From: Acanthaster planci
Lineage: Eukaryota; Echinodermata; Asteroidea; Valvatida; Acanthasteridae
NCBI RefSeq assembly: GCF_001949145.1
Contig: NW_019091432.1
Location: 830,813-894,812 of the forward strand
Length of the DNA stretch: 64,000 nucleotides
Reading direction: 5' to 3'
The notes under the pieces are model-generated. The model had not been told where the DNA came from and ran no database searches. It worked only from the letters and a program-made list of their open reading frames with translations. The position numbers and the translations under genes are program-made. This document shows positions 39,901 through 50,288 of this stretch, piece after piece; position 1 is the stretch's first letter; each line of letters starts with the position of its first letter.

Positions 39901-42900
39901 GACATTTTCACCTGTTCCTGGAATGGTCATGACGACAGATCCTCTGAAATAAACAAATTTTAAATTCATACATGTTCTGACAGCACCAGGCCCATGGTAA
40001 TACGGTTCAGATGCTGAAGTCACTTAACTGTGACAGCCTATGGCATAAAATGGACAAACCGTCATCAGAACTTAATGACCAATCCTCAAATGGGCAATAC
40101 AATGCATGCACATCACCAGCTGCTGCCACTGGTGCAGAGTTGCTATAGCAACAGCAGCAACTAGTTATTACTTGAGACCTGTCCACGTTTATTGAATCCT
40201 TTTGCTAATTTATTTGTGGTTTGGTAGCTTGCTTGGTACATGTAATTATCAAGCAGTTTGCTTACTGTAGGTTCCATTACGCACTCATTATGTTGATCAA
40301 TACAAAAAAGTAGGTAATGTACATAAAATGATATAGAATCATATACATCCATTTACCTCACATAAGTTTAGTGTAATAGGAAATCAGCAGTGAAAAGTGC
40401 ATTAAGTTACATGTAAAGGATTTTTTCCCAGATAAGCAGGGTTTATTTAAACCAAAAGTTTTGCTGGTAAACAATGAACAAAAACCTGGAAATTGTCAAA
40501 GCAAGGCTGAATTATGATTACCAACTTATTCATGTTTTAATAAAAGTATAGCAGTCGAGATGATATATCTATTATCAAACACACAGCACTATAATTTTTA
40601 CCATTTTCAATTTACTGTAATATTCATAACTGAAGGTAGCACAGCCATTCTGGACTTGACCTATGAAACACAAATTTTCAAATTTTACGTAACATGATAT
40701 GACGTCTGATATTGTTGCTGCCCAATAGTGGATGTGTCTGGACCATTCTTGAACAAAACAATCTCACGATATGTGAATATTTCATCAAATTCAACCAACA
40801 TGGGTTTTTTTTTGGGGGGGGGGAGAGTTACGATTACACAGTACTTGCCCAGCCAGTAGGTTTAGAATAGCCAGTCATTTTTTGAAACACGTACTTTCTG
40901 ACCAAAGTATGAAACAATTTCAAACAATCATCATTGTTCTTATTATTATTATTTGATTCTGGTAATGAAACCAAGGGTTCCCTAAAAGTGCCCACGGCAA
41001 TGTGCACGTAGCTCGTAAGCCTCAGGTAACCTGTAGAGGAGACAATGAGATTGAGAAGCAGGTACATTTGTAGAGATGGGAGAAAAAATAGAGAGGGATA
41101 TTTTGGGTGAACCCACAGCATCGGGTGGGAATAAAAATCCACAAGTGGACTGTGCGGGGAATTGCACAAAGGCTGCAAAGGTGGAAGGCAAGGAAAGAAC
41201 CATTACAACTCCCCATGTCAGCACTGCCACTGTGAAAGAAAACAGACCTCAGTGACTGGTTCTAGCAGAGGGAGAGGAAGACAGACCTTTCATGGTTCTG
41301 CCATACAGGAATTGTCCTTTTGTTTGGCGTCCTGATCTGTTGTACAAGTACTTTTAAAATTTTCCTTCTTGTCACAGAGCTCTGTGTTCCCGTGCAACCA
41401 GTCAACGTGCAACTGATTATGGGCTTTTCACAGGTCTAAGGACAGAGAGCAGTCACTTCAAGGCCATGTCCTGCCCGAAGGCAGGCCAGGCCAACACATA
41501 CACATGATACCAGAACTACCCAGTCTACCACCCACCCTGTGACCTTGGTGTACAGTAGCCATAGTGACGACTCCATCACTAAGGAAACCACTTTAATTCA
41601 CTGTCTGCAGAGCCAGGTGAACCGTGAAGGCATGCCAACTATCTAGTACTCAACAGTGCACAACCATGTACAGTACATTGTAGGTACAGGCCTACATACA
41701 TGTAAGCAGAACTGCTAGTATTACACATGAATTTGTTTGTCAATGTTACTAATGCCAATATGGCCACGATTTAGAATGTAGATATTTTAAAGTAGTTTTC
41801 TGGATACAATTATTGAAAAATAATTTCCGTTGACTTTAATTTCCATAAACTTAGCATTTAGAAAATGAAATAAGATGAGCTACATGTGGCCTACATGTAT
41901 TTTGAAATTTGTCAAATCTTTCCTTTCCTTACTTGTGTTTTGCAGAAAGGGCACTGTCAAAATTCTGGCAAAGGAAGTAAGAATGCTTTTAAGAAGAAGA
42001 ACATGAGTAATTTTATTTTGAACTAAACCCTTTTCTGAATTGTTATACGCATAACACGCATCATCATTTACATCACAGCGCACTCTATATTTGAGGAAGT
42101 TCTAAGTGTGGAATCCTTTGTCAAGAATACAGAATGGCCAAACAGGGGCAGAGCACACAGTAATAAATGCACATAAATTTAAATTCTCTCGATAGAGACT
42201 CCACTGAGGTGTTGCCTTTACAGAAGTGAGTCACAAAAAGCTTAACCTTCCTTCACTGATCAATAATCCCTATTGTGAAGTGTGCAATGGAGCATCCACA
42301 CAATCAATAGTGCCCAGTGTTTACGCTATGGCAGTTCAGAGAATGAGGCTGGCTGGTGCAGCGCAACCTTATCAGCAAAGATGAAGTGTTCTACAGCAGA
42401 ATTCTCTTGACAGATTTTGACAAACATCTTGTACATCTCGTGTAATGAAATTACACAAAATTCAGCAATGCAAATGGTTAAACACTGAGATGGTTAAACT
42501 TTGTCGCTGAACGAGAAACAACCCATTACAGTCTCACCACAAAGTTTTTAATGCGATACATGACTCATCAAAAGGCAGGGTTTGTCAGCTGCTAACGAAG
42601 AAAGTGCTCCACCCATTCTGTATCATCTTCAGCCCACAACCAAAAAAGTCCCTCATTGTCAATAAAGAGATTCTGCATGGCAGCCATCTTTCCGGTTTGT
42701 CGCGGAGGGATAGTACAAAAGGTCTACTCATGTATATCCCTGTGGAACAAAAGTGCTGACCAGAAAAATGAATGTCATGCAGAACTTAGTAAAAGGCAGC
42801 ATCTCACTGTTTCCAGCTGTGGAGGATAATTTCTCTGGAAGATTTAAAAATGGTTGTAACACAAAACAACTTTTTGAAACAGAGATAATCAAACTTGTAG

Positions 42901-45059
42901 GCCCTATGTTAATGACAGCAGTGTTTACCCTGATGCCCTCACATTCTATCCAACCAATGCATTGTGGTAAACATTGTGATATGTCATCAGTACCATACAT
43001 AAAAGTCTGTAAGATGGAGGATAGCAAGGATACTTTTAATAAGTGACAAGAGACAAGGAAGACCATCTCAATGACTCTTACAGGGTCAGATCCAGAAATT
43101 TTTCCAGAAAGGGGTGGGTGAGGCCAGAGATGTCTCCTTTTTGCGGACAAGTGGAAATTATGACGAAAAATTATACACATGACATGCATCGTTTATAATG
43201 CTATTGGTGCACTCACTTATTTTGTGAGATATTTTAAATATTTACCCCATGTTTTTACCTTTTTTTTGAGAGGGGATCTCAGAGCAGGAGGGATTGGATG
43301 CCCACATCAACACCTGCCTTAACCCTACATGTAACTCCCCAAGGTGTGTGCAAAATCATATTAAAATTGGACGATTCTGGACTGTTGAGGGTATAGAACT
43401 AGTACATGAATAAATTGAGCTGGCAAAAAGTGGCAGCATGTCTTTCACCAGAGAACAAGATGTACATGTAGATAGAGTGTATCCTAAAGTTACATTACAT
43501 GTATTCACAAGCAAATGTTATCAGACAGTATGCTACCGGTATACTGAAAAAAGTCTGGCAGTTTTGGGGTTTTTTGTTATGAGTATGACCAACTGGGAAA
43601 CTGTGAAGAAATTATGATGTTCTTACTAATTTGTTAAGCCAAAAGGGTTACTTTTGTTTTTAAAAGCTTGTGGTCCCAAGGGAAACAGAATTAATGTACA
43701 TGTATTTGTGCACTCCAGATAGGACTTACATGTACGTCATAAACAGACTGGTTCATTAAATTCAGAAAGAGAAACATGTACCATTTGCAATGCATACATA
43801 AGAAAGGTACACGTAGCCTACAATTAATGTACGACAGACAACAAAAATCCCATAAGGACTAAACTGGCAAGACGTTTTGTTGTTTTTATCATTAAAAATT
43901 TCAACCAAAATGTACTTTCCAGTAGTATCCATCTTTACAAATACATGTACCAGTAACGTACATACCCCCATTGGACATGTTTTTTAAGCAGGGGTGTGAG
44001 TGGCCACATATGAAAAAAGGCTGAAAACAGCTAGCAAAGGCTGAAACATTTACAGTTTCTGTAATTTTATACATACTGTAGCAGGTATAAAAAATCTGAA
44101 AGTTAAGATGAAAATCTAGACCAAAAAAGGTGAAATCAGCTAAAAAGCTGAATTCTCACCCCCTATTTAAAGAAGGAAAAGTGAAATTCTGGCTCAAAAG
44201 TCCCTTTTCACTTACTGCAATCACACGTCAAATTTAAGATAATTGAAAGCGCTTATTTTTATTCTTTCTAAAAATCACTTTAAAAAAATCACATTTTGCA
44301 TATGAGATGCAGGACTACAAATAGGGAAATGTGTCATACTGTATGCCTCACCTTTCTGAAGAAAGTCTCTGCCCTTGTTGACCTATCCCTCGCTTGTACC
44401 TCAAACTTCTGAGCCAGTTTCCGGACATTCTGGTGGCCAGCACCAGGTATGATCAGCATACGCAGTTTATTAGATCCCTGGACAAACACCTTGGTGTCAT
44501 CAGAGTGCCTGATGGGTAATCCATTGATTTCTAGGATCATGTCTCCAGGCCTCAGCCCTCCCCGTGAGGCAGCACTGTGGGGCTGGACCACCTCGACATA
44601 CACGGGTCCCGCTCCTACCACCGTCATACCAAATCGTCCTTTTGAATCGCGCACTATTTCGACGGTTTTGACGCAGGAAACCACGACAATGCTGGGGGGC
44701 ACCGTGGGGCACTGTCGGGCCATGGCCTGAATATCTTGCGCTGTCCGTTGCGTGACATTGGTACCATTCAACTCCACCAACTGGTCCCCCGGCTGTAAAC
44801 CAGCCGTATGGGCATGGCTGCTGGGCAAGACGGTGATGATGTAAGCAGGGGCATCTCCGGCTATCGTAAATCCAAAATCCTCAGGCCAGTGGCGGTTGTT
44901 GACCGGCATGGGCAGCGCTGGTCGCTTGTTGCTGTGAGAACGGCGTGAGGCTCCTGCATTTGTAGCCTGTTTGGAGGGCCGCCCTGCTGAACGGGCAGAC
45001 TTGGCCGACCTTGACGATCGCCCAGACCGGGAGGTCTGAGCGTAAGTCTTGCTAGGCAT
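21389..45059 (-). CDS. GRID2IP: Delphilin orthologue (PDZ/HN/formin-homology scaffold)
   Basis: Twenty-four coding exons: 45059-44352 (exon begins 45081), 39213-39059, 37505-37255, 36488-36304, 35350-35280, 34856-34705, 33441-33268, 32880-32809, 32261-32175, 31837-31313, 28797-28738, 28035-27790, 27098-26596, 26020-25936, 25602-25540, 25138-25011, 24878-24810, 24261-24106, 23707-23621, 23194-23012, 22661-22581, 22436-22272, 21975-21912 and 21465-21389. Every junction is in phase and the sum is 4347 bases, 1448 aa. Order: PDZ (57-128), PDZ (131-206), harmonin-N-like (about 225-290), PDZ (289-366), second HN-like (about 420-505), a Tyr/Pro/Ser-rich linker, FH1, then FH2 (about 1040-1402). In mammals delphilin links the GluD2 receptor to actin in Purkinje cells. 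No GTPase-binding/DID region is present, as in mammalian delphilin. Human L-delphilin has 1211 aa and two PDZ domains. The start ATG at 45059 has A at -3; an upstream coding exon cannot be excluded because the first exon joins in phase 2. Confidence 0.92.
22272..26020 (-). CDS. GRID2IP: Delphilin FH2 (formin homology 2) exons
   Basis: Nine exons encode the actin-assembling FH2 domain from the linker onward. Recognisable parts: IGEGEDYLSDVIKRLELEEK after the lasso, KKAHNTALLLGHLRLS (knob region), KLRIESLLFKSNF, ELRGSQKLAKVLE joined to LVLAMGNYMNKGN (the LxxGNxMN formin core), ATGFRITFLTE, KSTFLHVVAKAV and FGEEPATTESDAFFGIF. The length (about 360 residues) and order match human delphilin with no missing block. 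The microexon 25602-25540 was placed by phase: an acceptor AG at 25604-25603 and donor GT at 25539-25538 join the flanking exons in frame. Confidence 0.88.
22812..22870 (-). mobile_element. Degenerate tRNA-derived SINE head
   Basis: On the minus strand an A-box-like TGTGGTTAAGA is followed about 35 bases later by CAGGTTTGAGG, a decayed B box. The layout resembles tRNA-derived SINE heads. It lies in a delphilin intron between exons 23194-23012 and 22661-22581. No tail boundary seen. Confidence 0.4.
25319..25404 (+). repeat. Polypurine tract in a delphilin intron
   Basis: 86 bases with only six pyrimidines, mixing A runs with GGGG blocks. It sits between the FH2 exons 25602-25540 and 25138-25011, so the delphilin sense strand here is almost pure pyrimidine. 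Confidence 0.7.
26596..27098 (-). CDS. GRID2IP: Delphilin FH1 exon and FH2 start
   Basis: A 503-base exon (residues 897-1063). It holds a Ser/His-rich stretch, then a profilin-type FH1 run of eleven prolines followed by LPPPAPPLP (about residues 1010-1029), then GKMAVKRLNWEKLQATENTV, the beginning of FH2. Compared with vertebrate delphilins there is one main polyproline cluster instead of several. The exon ends in phase 0 at a GTACGT donor. Confidence 0.9.
27790..28797 (-). CDS. GRID2IP: Delphilin linker exons before FH1
   Basis: Two exons, 28797-28738 and 28035-27790, both phase 1 to phase 1. The first gives ATPEGQPRVLHGMYLPGFSE. The second is acidic, then His/Pro-rich (PQHHHRQYHPAPRKPPPHH) and ends RRKRGSLYTVNPEQLE. 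No domain is recognised. Because both are symmetric exons, either could be skipped without breaking the frame. Confidence 0.8.
31313..31837 (-). CDS. GRID2IP: Delphilin Tyr/Asp/Pro-rich exon with alternative stop
   Basis: A 525-base exon, phase 1 to phase 1, coding a disordered segment rich in Y, D, P and R, with repeated DY motifs (for example RDYQRDYPPRDYPEDF near the end is seen as three RDY-type units). If the donor GTAACT at 31312 is not used, translation continues eleven codons to LLMY and stops at 31278 (TAA 31280-31278). That would give a protein with three PDZ and both HN domains but no FH1-FH2. Confidence 0.85.
32175..33441 (-). CDS. GRID2IP: Delphilin linker exons (33441-33268, 32880-32809, 32261-32175)
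   Basis: Three consecutive symmetric (phase 1 to 1) exons after the second HN domain. They encode a basic, Ser/Tyr-rich linker: SRRYSKSNFNKSASYDVAP, LLLEQDYYERARRHRRSLD and LLSTRRLDHSYGGYSLRD. No domain recognised. Splice borders and phase agree on both sides. With the following exons they make a cassette of up to six symmetric exons that could be alternatively included. Confidence 0.8.
34705..36488 (-). CDS. GRID2IP: Delphilin second harmonin-N-like domain exons
   Basis: Exons 36488-36304, 35350-35280 and 34856-34705. The segment SLSNWLSESALS, then VGRTFKEMMEHHLTGQERKM, NLDGLIVELFPVLDTNAKR and LWPYIIQILPEEEQQICKRK tracks the human delphilin HN-R2 region closely, including the VLDT and EEQ-C positions. 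HN domains in harmonin, whirlin and delphilin are small helical protein-binding modules. Confidence 0.88.
36521..36597 (-). mobile_element. tRNA-derived SINE head in a delphilin intron
   Basis: On the minus strand an A box TAGCAGAGCAG (36579-36569) and a B box GGTTCAAATTC (36543-36533) have tRNA-like spacing. The B box has one change from consensus. The element ends about 30 bases before the acceptor of the exon at 36488. Its tail was not delimited. Confidence 0.5.
37000..37199. repeat. Two-copy tandem duplication, ~101-bp unit
   Basis: Copy one 37000-37100 and copy two 37101-37199 start AAGGTTTTGCTCAGAAGAAA and end CCTGCTGACAAAAA. Only a few substitutions and one indel in the A run separate them, so the duplication is recent. 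It lies in the delphilin intron just after the third PDZ exon (37505-37255). Confidence 0.9.
37255..37505 (-). CDS. GRID2IP: Delphilin third PDZ exon
   Basis: One exon holds almost the whole PDZ: SFGFMLVGHSPVMIESV (GLGF-type loop SFGF), GGPAEKAGLHAGDRIIRLNG and KSHDELILLLKGSG. It is the closest match to the PDZ retained in the short human delphilin (SFGFTLRGHGPVWIESV, GDRILFLNGLD). In mammals this domain family binds the GluD2 C-terminus. Confidence 0.92.
38539..38783. mobile_element. MITE-like element, 245 bp, ~45-bp terminal inverted repeats
   Basis: Both ends begin GGGGCCAATTTCATAGAG and continue CTGCTTAAGCA. The two arms agree over about 45 bases with three mismatches, and each arm contains two copies of a TGCTTAAG motif. 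The interior (about 155 bases) has no coding capacity. The flanks show no convincing target-site duplication. It lies in the delphilin intron between exons 39213-39059 and 37505-37255. Confidence 0.85.
39059..39213 (-). CDS. GRID2IP: Delphilin first harmonin-N-like domain exon
   Basis: 155 bases, phase 0 to 2, coding LDGVFYNDHLRKDVLVSLLK, then QYAKDKRVDNFGRALASLL. With the end of the preceding exon (AETFFRK) it matches the human L-delphilin HN-R1 pattern (FSRKVDEIL, LKQFAAEQRVDDL). Flanked by introns of about 5.1 and 1.5 kb. Confidence 0.85.
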
Positions 45060-45081
45060 TCTTGGGGAATTCCTGGCAGAC
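44352..45081 (-). CDS. GRID2IP: Delphilin tandem PDZ exon
   Basis: One 730-base exon codes a basic Ser/Arg-rich lead (SRSGRSSRSAKSARSAGRPS) and two PDZ domains. The first has WPEDFGFTIAGDAPAYIITV and GLQPGDQLVELNG; WPEDFGF is shared with the N-terminus of human L-delphilin. The second has GRFGMTVVGAGPVYVEVV and GLRPGDMILEING and has no counterpart in the human protein as I recall it. Translation probably starts at MPSKTYAQ (45059), with the first 22 bases of the exon untranslated. Confidence 0.9.
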
Positions 45082-47731
45082 CTACACAACAAAATAGGAA
45101 ACAAGGAAACCAATTAACTCATTCTTAAAATCAATGTCATACATTCTTGCTAGAAGCATATTCATACAGGTAGCCTTACATTTTCCAATGACAGATGATA
45201 CATGTACATGTGAGACACACTAGAGTTTAGCGGTGTTAGTTCTTCATCCTTTGTTAAACAGGAACATCACACAACTGGACGGTAGTCAGCATCTGTCTCC
45301 ACCAACTGATGTCTTCATTCTGACAGTACCAAGTAAATCCAGTAACCTCCACAAAATCAAGAAACATATGAAACTCTTCCTTTTATCAACTTTCATCGAA
45401 AAGCAGTTGCGATCAACCACAACTAAATTTTCATGTCTAATTTACAACTAGTATTACTCCAGAAGACACCAAATCCAGACAGCCCGCATTTCGCATTCTG
45501 CTGATTTCCACACACTGCCTGCAAGCCTGAGGGTCAGTTCCTGGTGAACAGTTCTGCCCCCTGCAAAGAAAACCCAAATGTTGCCATGGCAGCCAATGTA
45601 GGTCTGGTCTCCCAATGTACCACTCGGTGCTGTTCACATTCCACAAGGAGGTGATATTTGGAAAGTGATTCACAAGCACACTGTAAAACAATACTTGTAT
45701 TTTACGACACACAGACTTTCTCACCAGATGGCTTCAGCAACTGTAAGGCATTATTTCTTTGCATTTTCAAAGGACCAATAAAAAAGGCCTGAAGATTATC
45801 AAATGACTGAAACAGAGTGTCAGAATTAGATAAATAAATTTGGGTTCATGAATTCTTTTCTCTGTGTACAGTACTTGCAAAAGACTACTACAGTGGCAGT
45901 TGAAAAGTACAAATCTTTTTGTCCTAAAATATCACATTTAGCAGGGAAAATTCAGAAATATTTGGAATTTTTCACACCATTCTCATGAGGTTTGAGCAAA
46001 GACTGTCGAGTGATCTTCAAGTATGGTACTCTTTTCCTACATACCGGTGTGTACATACTGAGTGTTGAAACCTGTTAATTTATGCTGGATCACAAGTGGC
46101 AATTTCAAATTTATCACACAAGGATTGATGCTAACTCATTTTTCTCAGACCCAATGAAGACTGTGTTAATATGCATGTATTTTAACAACTTAACTGTTAC
46201 AACTCGCCTGATAGTTCTTTTCAAAAACAAAATCTTTGAATGGACTAATCCCAACTAAAGTCTTTGACTAAAATCTCCATGCAATTTTAGGGATGCACTG
46301 AACAATTCAAGATTTTTCTCTCAAATTTTAACCCTCCCCCCCCAAAAAATAAGAGTTACCAATATCATGAAATGTGATTCCTGACAAGGTCAAATGGTAA
46401 AATTTATGGGGGGAATTGATGGCAAGGTTCCAAGGGTTGACCGCAAGAAAGGTGCTTCAACTTCAAGGGTCACACTGCAAGTCATGTGGGACAGGTTCTT
46501 CAGAAATATGCCACTGTATCAGCAGGAAAGACAAAACTTCTACAATGGCAATATGTTTAGATGTCAATTATTACTGGTTTGCTTAAAGGAGGTAGCACAG
46601 AAACCCTTATAGATAAGATGTAACTAAATGCATATGACATGATAAATATGCCAACAAAAACCATTAAAAGAGATAATTACATATCGAGAGGACAAGCTGC
46701 GTGAAAAATGTGAATATACCTCAGAATATCGGCATAAAATCCTCATAATCGAATTCGATTTTTTTGTGAAAGTGCAACTCACAACTCTGACACCATAAGC
46801 ATCATATTACTAATTCACCATAAGTGGAATAAAGTGTCTTTGGTTACTATTAATTTAGTTAGCTCATGGTTAGCTTGACACAAGTTACATTCACAGCAAG
46901 AAAAACTGCAATTTTAAGAAAATAAAATTACAATCTTTACAACTATTTTAAGTAACCCTACCATGCAATACTTTCATGTATCACCTCCATCTGACTCTCG
47001 CCATCATCACCGCTGATCATTTTTTTTACCATGACCATTCCAACATTGATTATTTAAATGTTCACATGTGTATGATGTTGCAGTGGTCTGTATTTGTAAA
47101 TATTAATGTTTGTTGTATTTGTCAATTTTACTTTTCATCATGAGTTTCTAACTTTTGTATTAATTTATGTTCGCAGGGCCAAAATGGAAACCAGTTTGAA
47201 ACTGTTTGGGCATAAAGAAATGGAATAAATAAATAAACTAGCCACCAGCCAAGGCCACAGAGAAAACACCATTTTTGTCATAACTGTTCATATCCTATGA
47301 TTATTTTACCTTCATTCACAAGAACACATAATATCAACAAAATGCTGAGGAAGAAACCTGTTATCCCCTTTTTCATTATCATATGTATGTTTCATTCCTT
47401 TCAATTGGTCGAACACGAGCAGGTGTTCCGTCGTGATCGTGATCAGCTCTCTTCGAAGTCAATACTATTCTTTGTGAAACAAAATTGCCATAATAGTTAC
47501 AACCGGAATAAATCACGTGCATTCAGTGTTATTTGAAGATAGTAAAACTATAAAATCGGCTGCAACTTACCCAGTTTAGGACAAATTCATGTGTATAATT
47601 CCACTACAACATTCGTGAATTCCACCTGCTCGCACAGGAATTTCGATTTCCACAAGAAAGCAGCGTATTGAGGCCACACATGCGGTTCAATGGGCCTATT
47701 GTATTTTGAAATGAATAATGCATGATTTACC

Positions 47732-47900
47732 TTAGGAGCAGGGTGATTGGCTCTCACTTAGTCACGGCGTCCGTTGGTCGGTCACGTGGTGCCAATCCTT
47801 TCACTGGCTGTCAGTTGGAAAATAATGCTTCGCAGTTCGATAAAAAGACACGATGACCGTCACGGTGACGACGTTGCCGGAGCAAGCGTCGAAGTTGGCA
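47732..47900 (-). promoter_or_regulatory. Candidate delphilin promoter / first non-coding exon
   Basis: A CpG-richer patch in AT-rich DNA with a splice-donor-like end at its minus-strand 3' side. It is proposed only because delphilin needs an upstream exon or start site and no coding exon was found between 45081 and the gap. Confidence 0.2.
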
Positions 47901-48546
47901 GGTAACCAGATACCAGTGACATTAATAGGTACTGGAAATTGGGGGTGGTGGGAGGTGCGGGGGAGGGGAGATTTGAAGGGAAATTTGAAGGGGGGGGCTC
48001 ACCATATAGAGCATATAGAGGGCGATGTTCAAGATAACCATGTACATCTACAATGTGTATCAAATTCATGTTGAATCTTACATCAGAGTATTATGGCTTT
48101 TTAAAACTGTCTCCCCTTTCTAGCGATATTGCAAACACTTTGGTCATCGGGAAATCCTGATTATTGTTCACAATCTGCTGTAATTTTTTTGCTCATCACA
48201 AAAAAGTGCAGGGTTTTATTCAGTAGCCCATCCCCTGAATTTACGCCCATGCCAGATACCTTTTCCACGATGGAAGGCTCGGTGGATAAATCAATATTTA
48301 AAACAATGACTTCCTCAGGATTATTTTCCCATGACAAACTCGACCAGCATTTTGAATGAACTTCGAAAATTTTTGCATGCCCCCAAGGGCGTCGCCGGGG
48401 GGGGTGAAAAAGAAAAATGGAAATATATAAGAAAAACAAAACGAAAGAATGAAAGCTGGGAAAAATCATCAATTTGCTTTTTTAAAAAAATCAAATCGAT
48501 CCCCTCCCATTGTTAGTACGGGCGATTCATAATAGTGCGCCTCCTT

Positions 48547-48740
48547 GGGTCGACAGATTTCGCGTACTGTGATTGGCCAACGCGTTGCAAACTCTTGGAG
48601 GGGCGATATTGTGAAACGCTCGTATTGTTTATCATTTCTTAGCTTTGCCCCCTGGAAACAGTGTTTTACAGCCCTTCCGGAAAAAAATCCTGGCAATGCC
48701 CCTCGGTTAGCCAATCACAATACGCAAAATCTGGCGACCC
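48547..48740. mobile_element. MITE-like inverted-repeat element, 194 bp
   Basis: The left end GGGTCGACAGATTTCGCGTA and the reverse complement of the right end, GGGTCGCCAGATTTTGCGTA, agree over about 34 bases with four mismatches, and both continue TGTGATTGGC. The interior is non-coding. A third copy of the first 15 bases (GGGTCGACAGATTTC) begins at 48751 in the same orientation as the left end, ten bases past the right end. No target-site duplication is evident. Confidence 0.75.
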
Positions 48741-49060
48741 AGTGCAGAAAGGGTCGACAGATTTCACCTGTGGCAAGAAAGGTGTACGTAGGTTTCTTCA
48801 CTCTCCAGAGACCAACCATTACATGTGCATCCTGGTTAAACTTCGAATTCCTCAACGGTCCTTTTCAGGGCCATACTTCTTCAGGAGAAATCCCCTACAT
48901 GGTGAATCTGTAAGCCTCTTTCAATTCAGCCACCATTTTTAAAGTAACTACATGCAGATGTATTGATAATCATAATTGTTTTGAATCATACACTTGAAAC
49001 GTACGAAGCCTAACAGTGTGGTATATATATCACCCTATTTAGTGGGGATGGGATATGGAC

Positions 49061-49080
49061 CCCCCCCACACACACACACA
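49061..49080. repeat. Poly-C / (CA)n microsatellite
   Basis: Seven C residues followed by a seven-unit CA repeat, about 140 bases before the second assembly gap. Confidence 0.85.
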
Positions 49081-49219
49081 CCCACATTTCGGTGGCCGAG
49101 CAAAACTTAATGCGGCTTGTGAAGAATTTTTCAGAGTTTTGAACCACTAAGTATCATTCAAAAAGGGGAAAGCAATAAAACAGAGCCATGAATAAGCCGT
49201 TCTGATGTAAGATTCAGCA

Positions 49220-50078
49220 NNNNNNNNNNNNNNNNNNNNNNNNNNNNNNNNNNNNNNNNNNNNNNNNNNNNNNNNNNNNNNNNNNNNNNNNNNNNNNNNN
49301 NNNNNNNNNNNNNNNNNNNNNNNNNNNNNNNNNNNNNNNNNNNNNNNNNNNNNNNNNNNNNNNNNNNNNNNNNNNNNNNNNNNNNNNNNNNNNNNNNNNN
49401 NNNNNNNNNNNNNNNNNNNNNNNNNNNNNNNNNNNNNNNNNNNNNNNNNNNNNNNNNNNNNNNNNNNNNNNNNNNNNNNNNNNNNNNNNNNNNNNNNNNN
49501 NNNNNNNNNNNNNNNNNNNNNNNNNNNNNNNNNNNNNNNNNNNNNNNNNNNNNNNNNNNNNNNNNNNNNNNNNNNNNNNNNNNNNNNNNNNNNNNNNNNN
49601 NNNNNNNNNNNNNNNNNNNNNNNNNNNNNNNNNNNNNNNNNNNNNNNNNNNNNNNNNNNNNNNNNNNNNNNNNNNNNNNNNNNNNNNNNNNNNNNNNNNN
49701 NNNNNNNNNNNNNNNNNNNNNNNNNNNNNNNNNNNNNNNNNNNNNNNNNNNNNNNNNNNNNNNNNNNNNNNNNNNNNNNNNNNNNNNNNNNNNNNNNNNN
49801 NNNNNNNNNNNNNNNNNNNNNNNNNNNNNNNNNNNNNNNNNNNNNNNNNNNNNNNNNNNNNNNNNNNNNNNNNNNNNNNNNNNNNNNNNNNNNNNNNNNN
49901 NNNNNNNNNNNNNNNNNNNNNNNNNNNNNNNNNNNNNNNNNNNNNNNNNNNNNNNNNNNNNNNNNNNNNNNNNNNNNNNNNNNNNNNNNNNNNNNNNNNN
50001 NNNNNNNNNNNNNNNNNNNNNNNNNNNNNNNNNNNNNNNNNNNNNNNNNNNNNNNNNNNNNNNNNNNNNNNNNNNNNN
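49220..50078. other. Assembly gap (859 N) upstream of GET4
   Basis: A run of undetermined bases ending 210 bases before the GET4 start codon. Any distal GET4 promoter or other exon here is invisible. Confidence 0.95.
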
Positions 50079-50288
50079 ACCTGAGTTTTCTTGTACATAA
50101 GTATATAATCCGTTATTTTAATAAGAGGGTTTAGTGATATTTCTCCTGTTTCCAACAGTAAGTATATTTAAGTGACTCGCAAGCCTGCACAACGACGAAA
50201 CGAATCCAACATTTGAAAATTACTGTTCTCGATGGTTCAAGGAAAATCTTGTCTAGCGCCCTCTACAAAGATTACTACCACAAACAAA

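Larger units (their letters stand above)
45082..49219. other. Delphilin upstream region
   Basis: No coding exon that I can support. It should contain the 5' UTR exon(s) and promoter of delphilin. A possible donor, CTCCTAAG followed by GTAAATC, lies near 47731 on the minus strand, just inside a GC-richer patch at 47740-47900. The inverted-repeat element at 48547-48740 and a CA repeat lie further right. Confidence 0.4.

Noticed and set aside
49214-50155. Long minus-strand open frame across the second gap
   Set aside because: Same artefact: the body is undetermined sequence.
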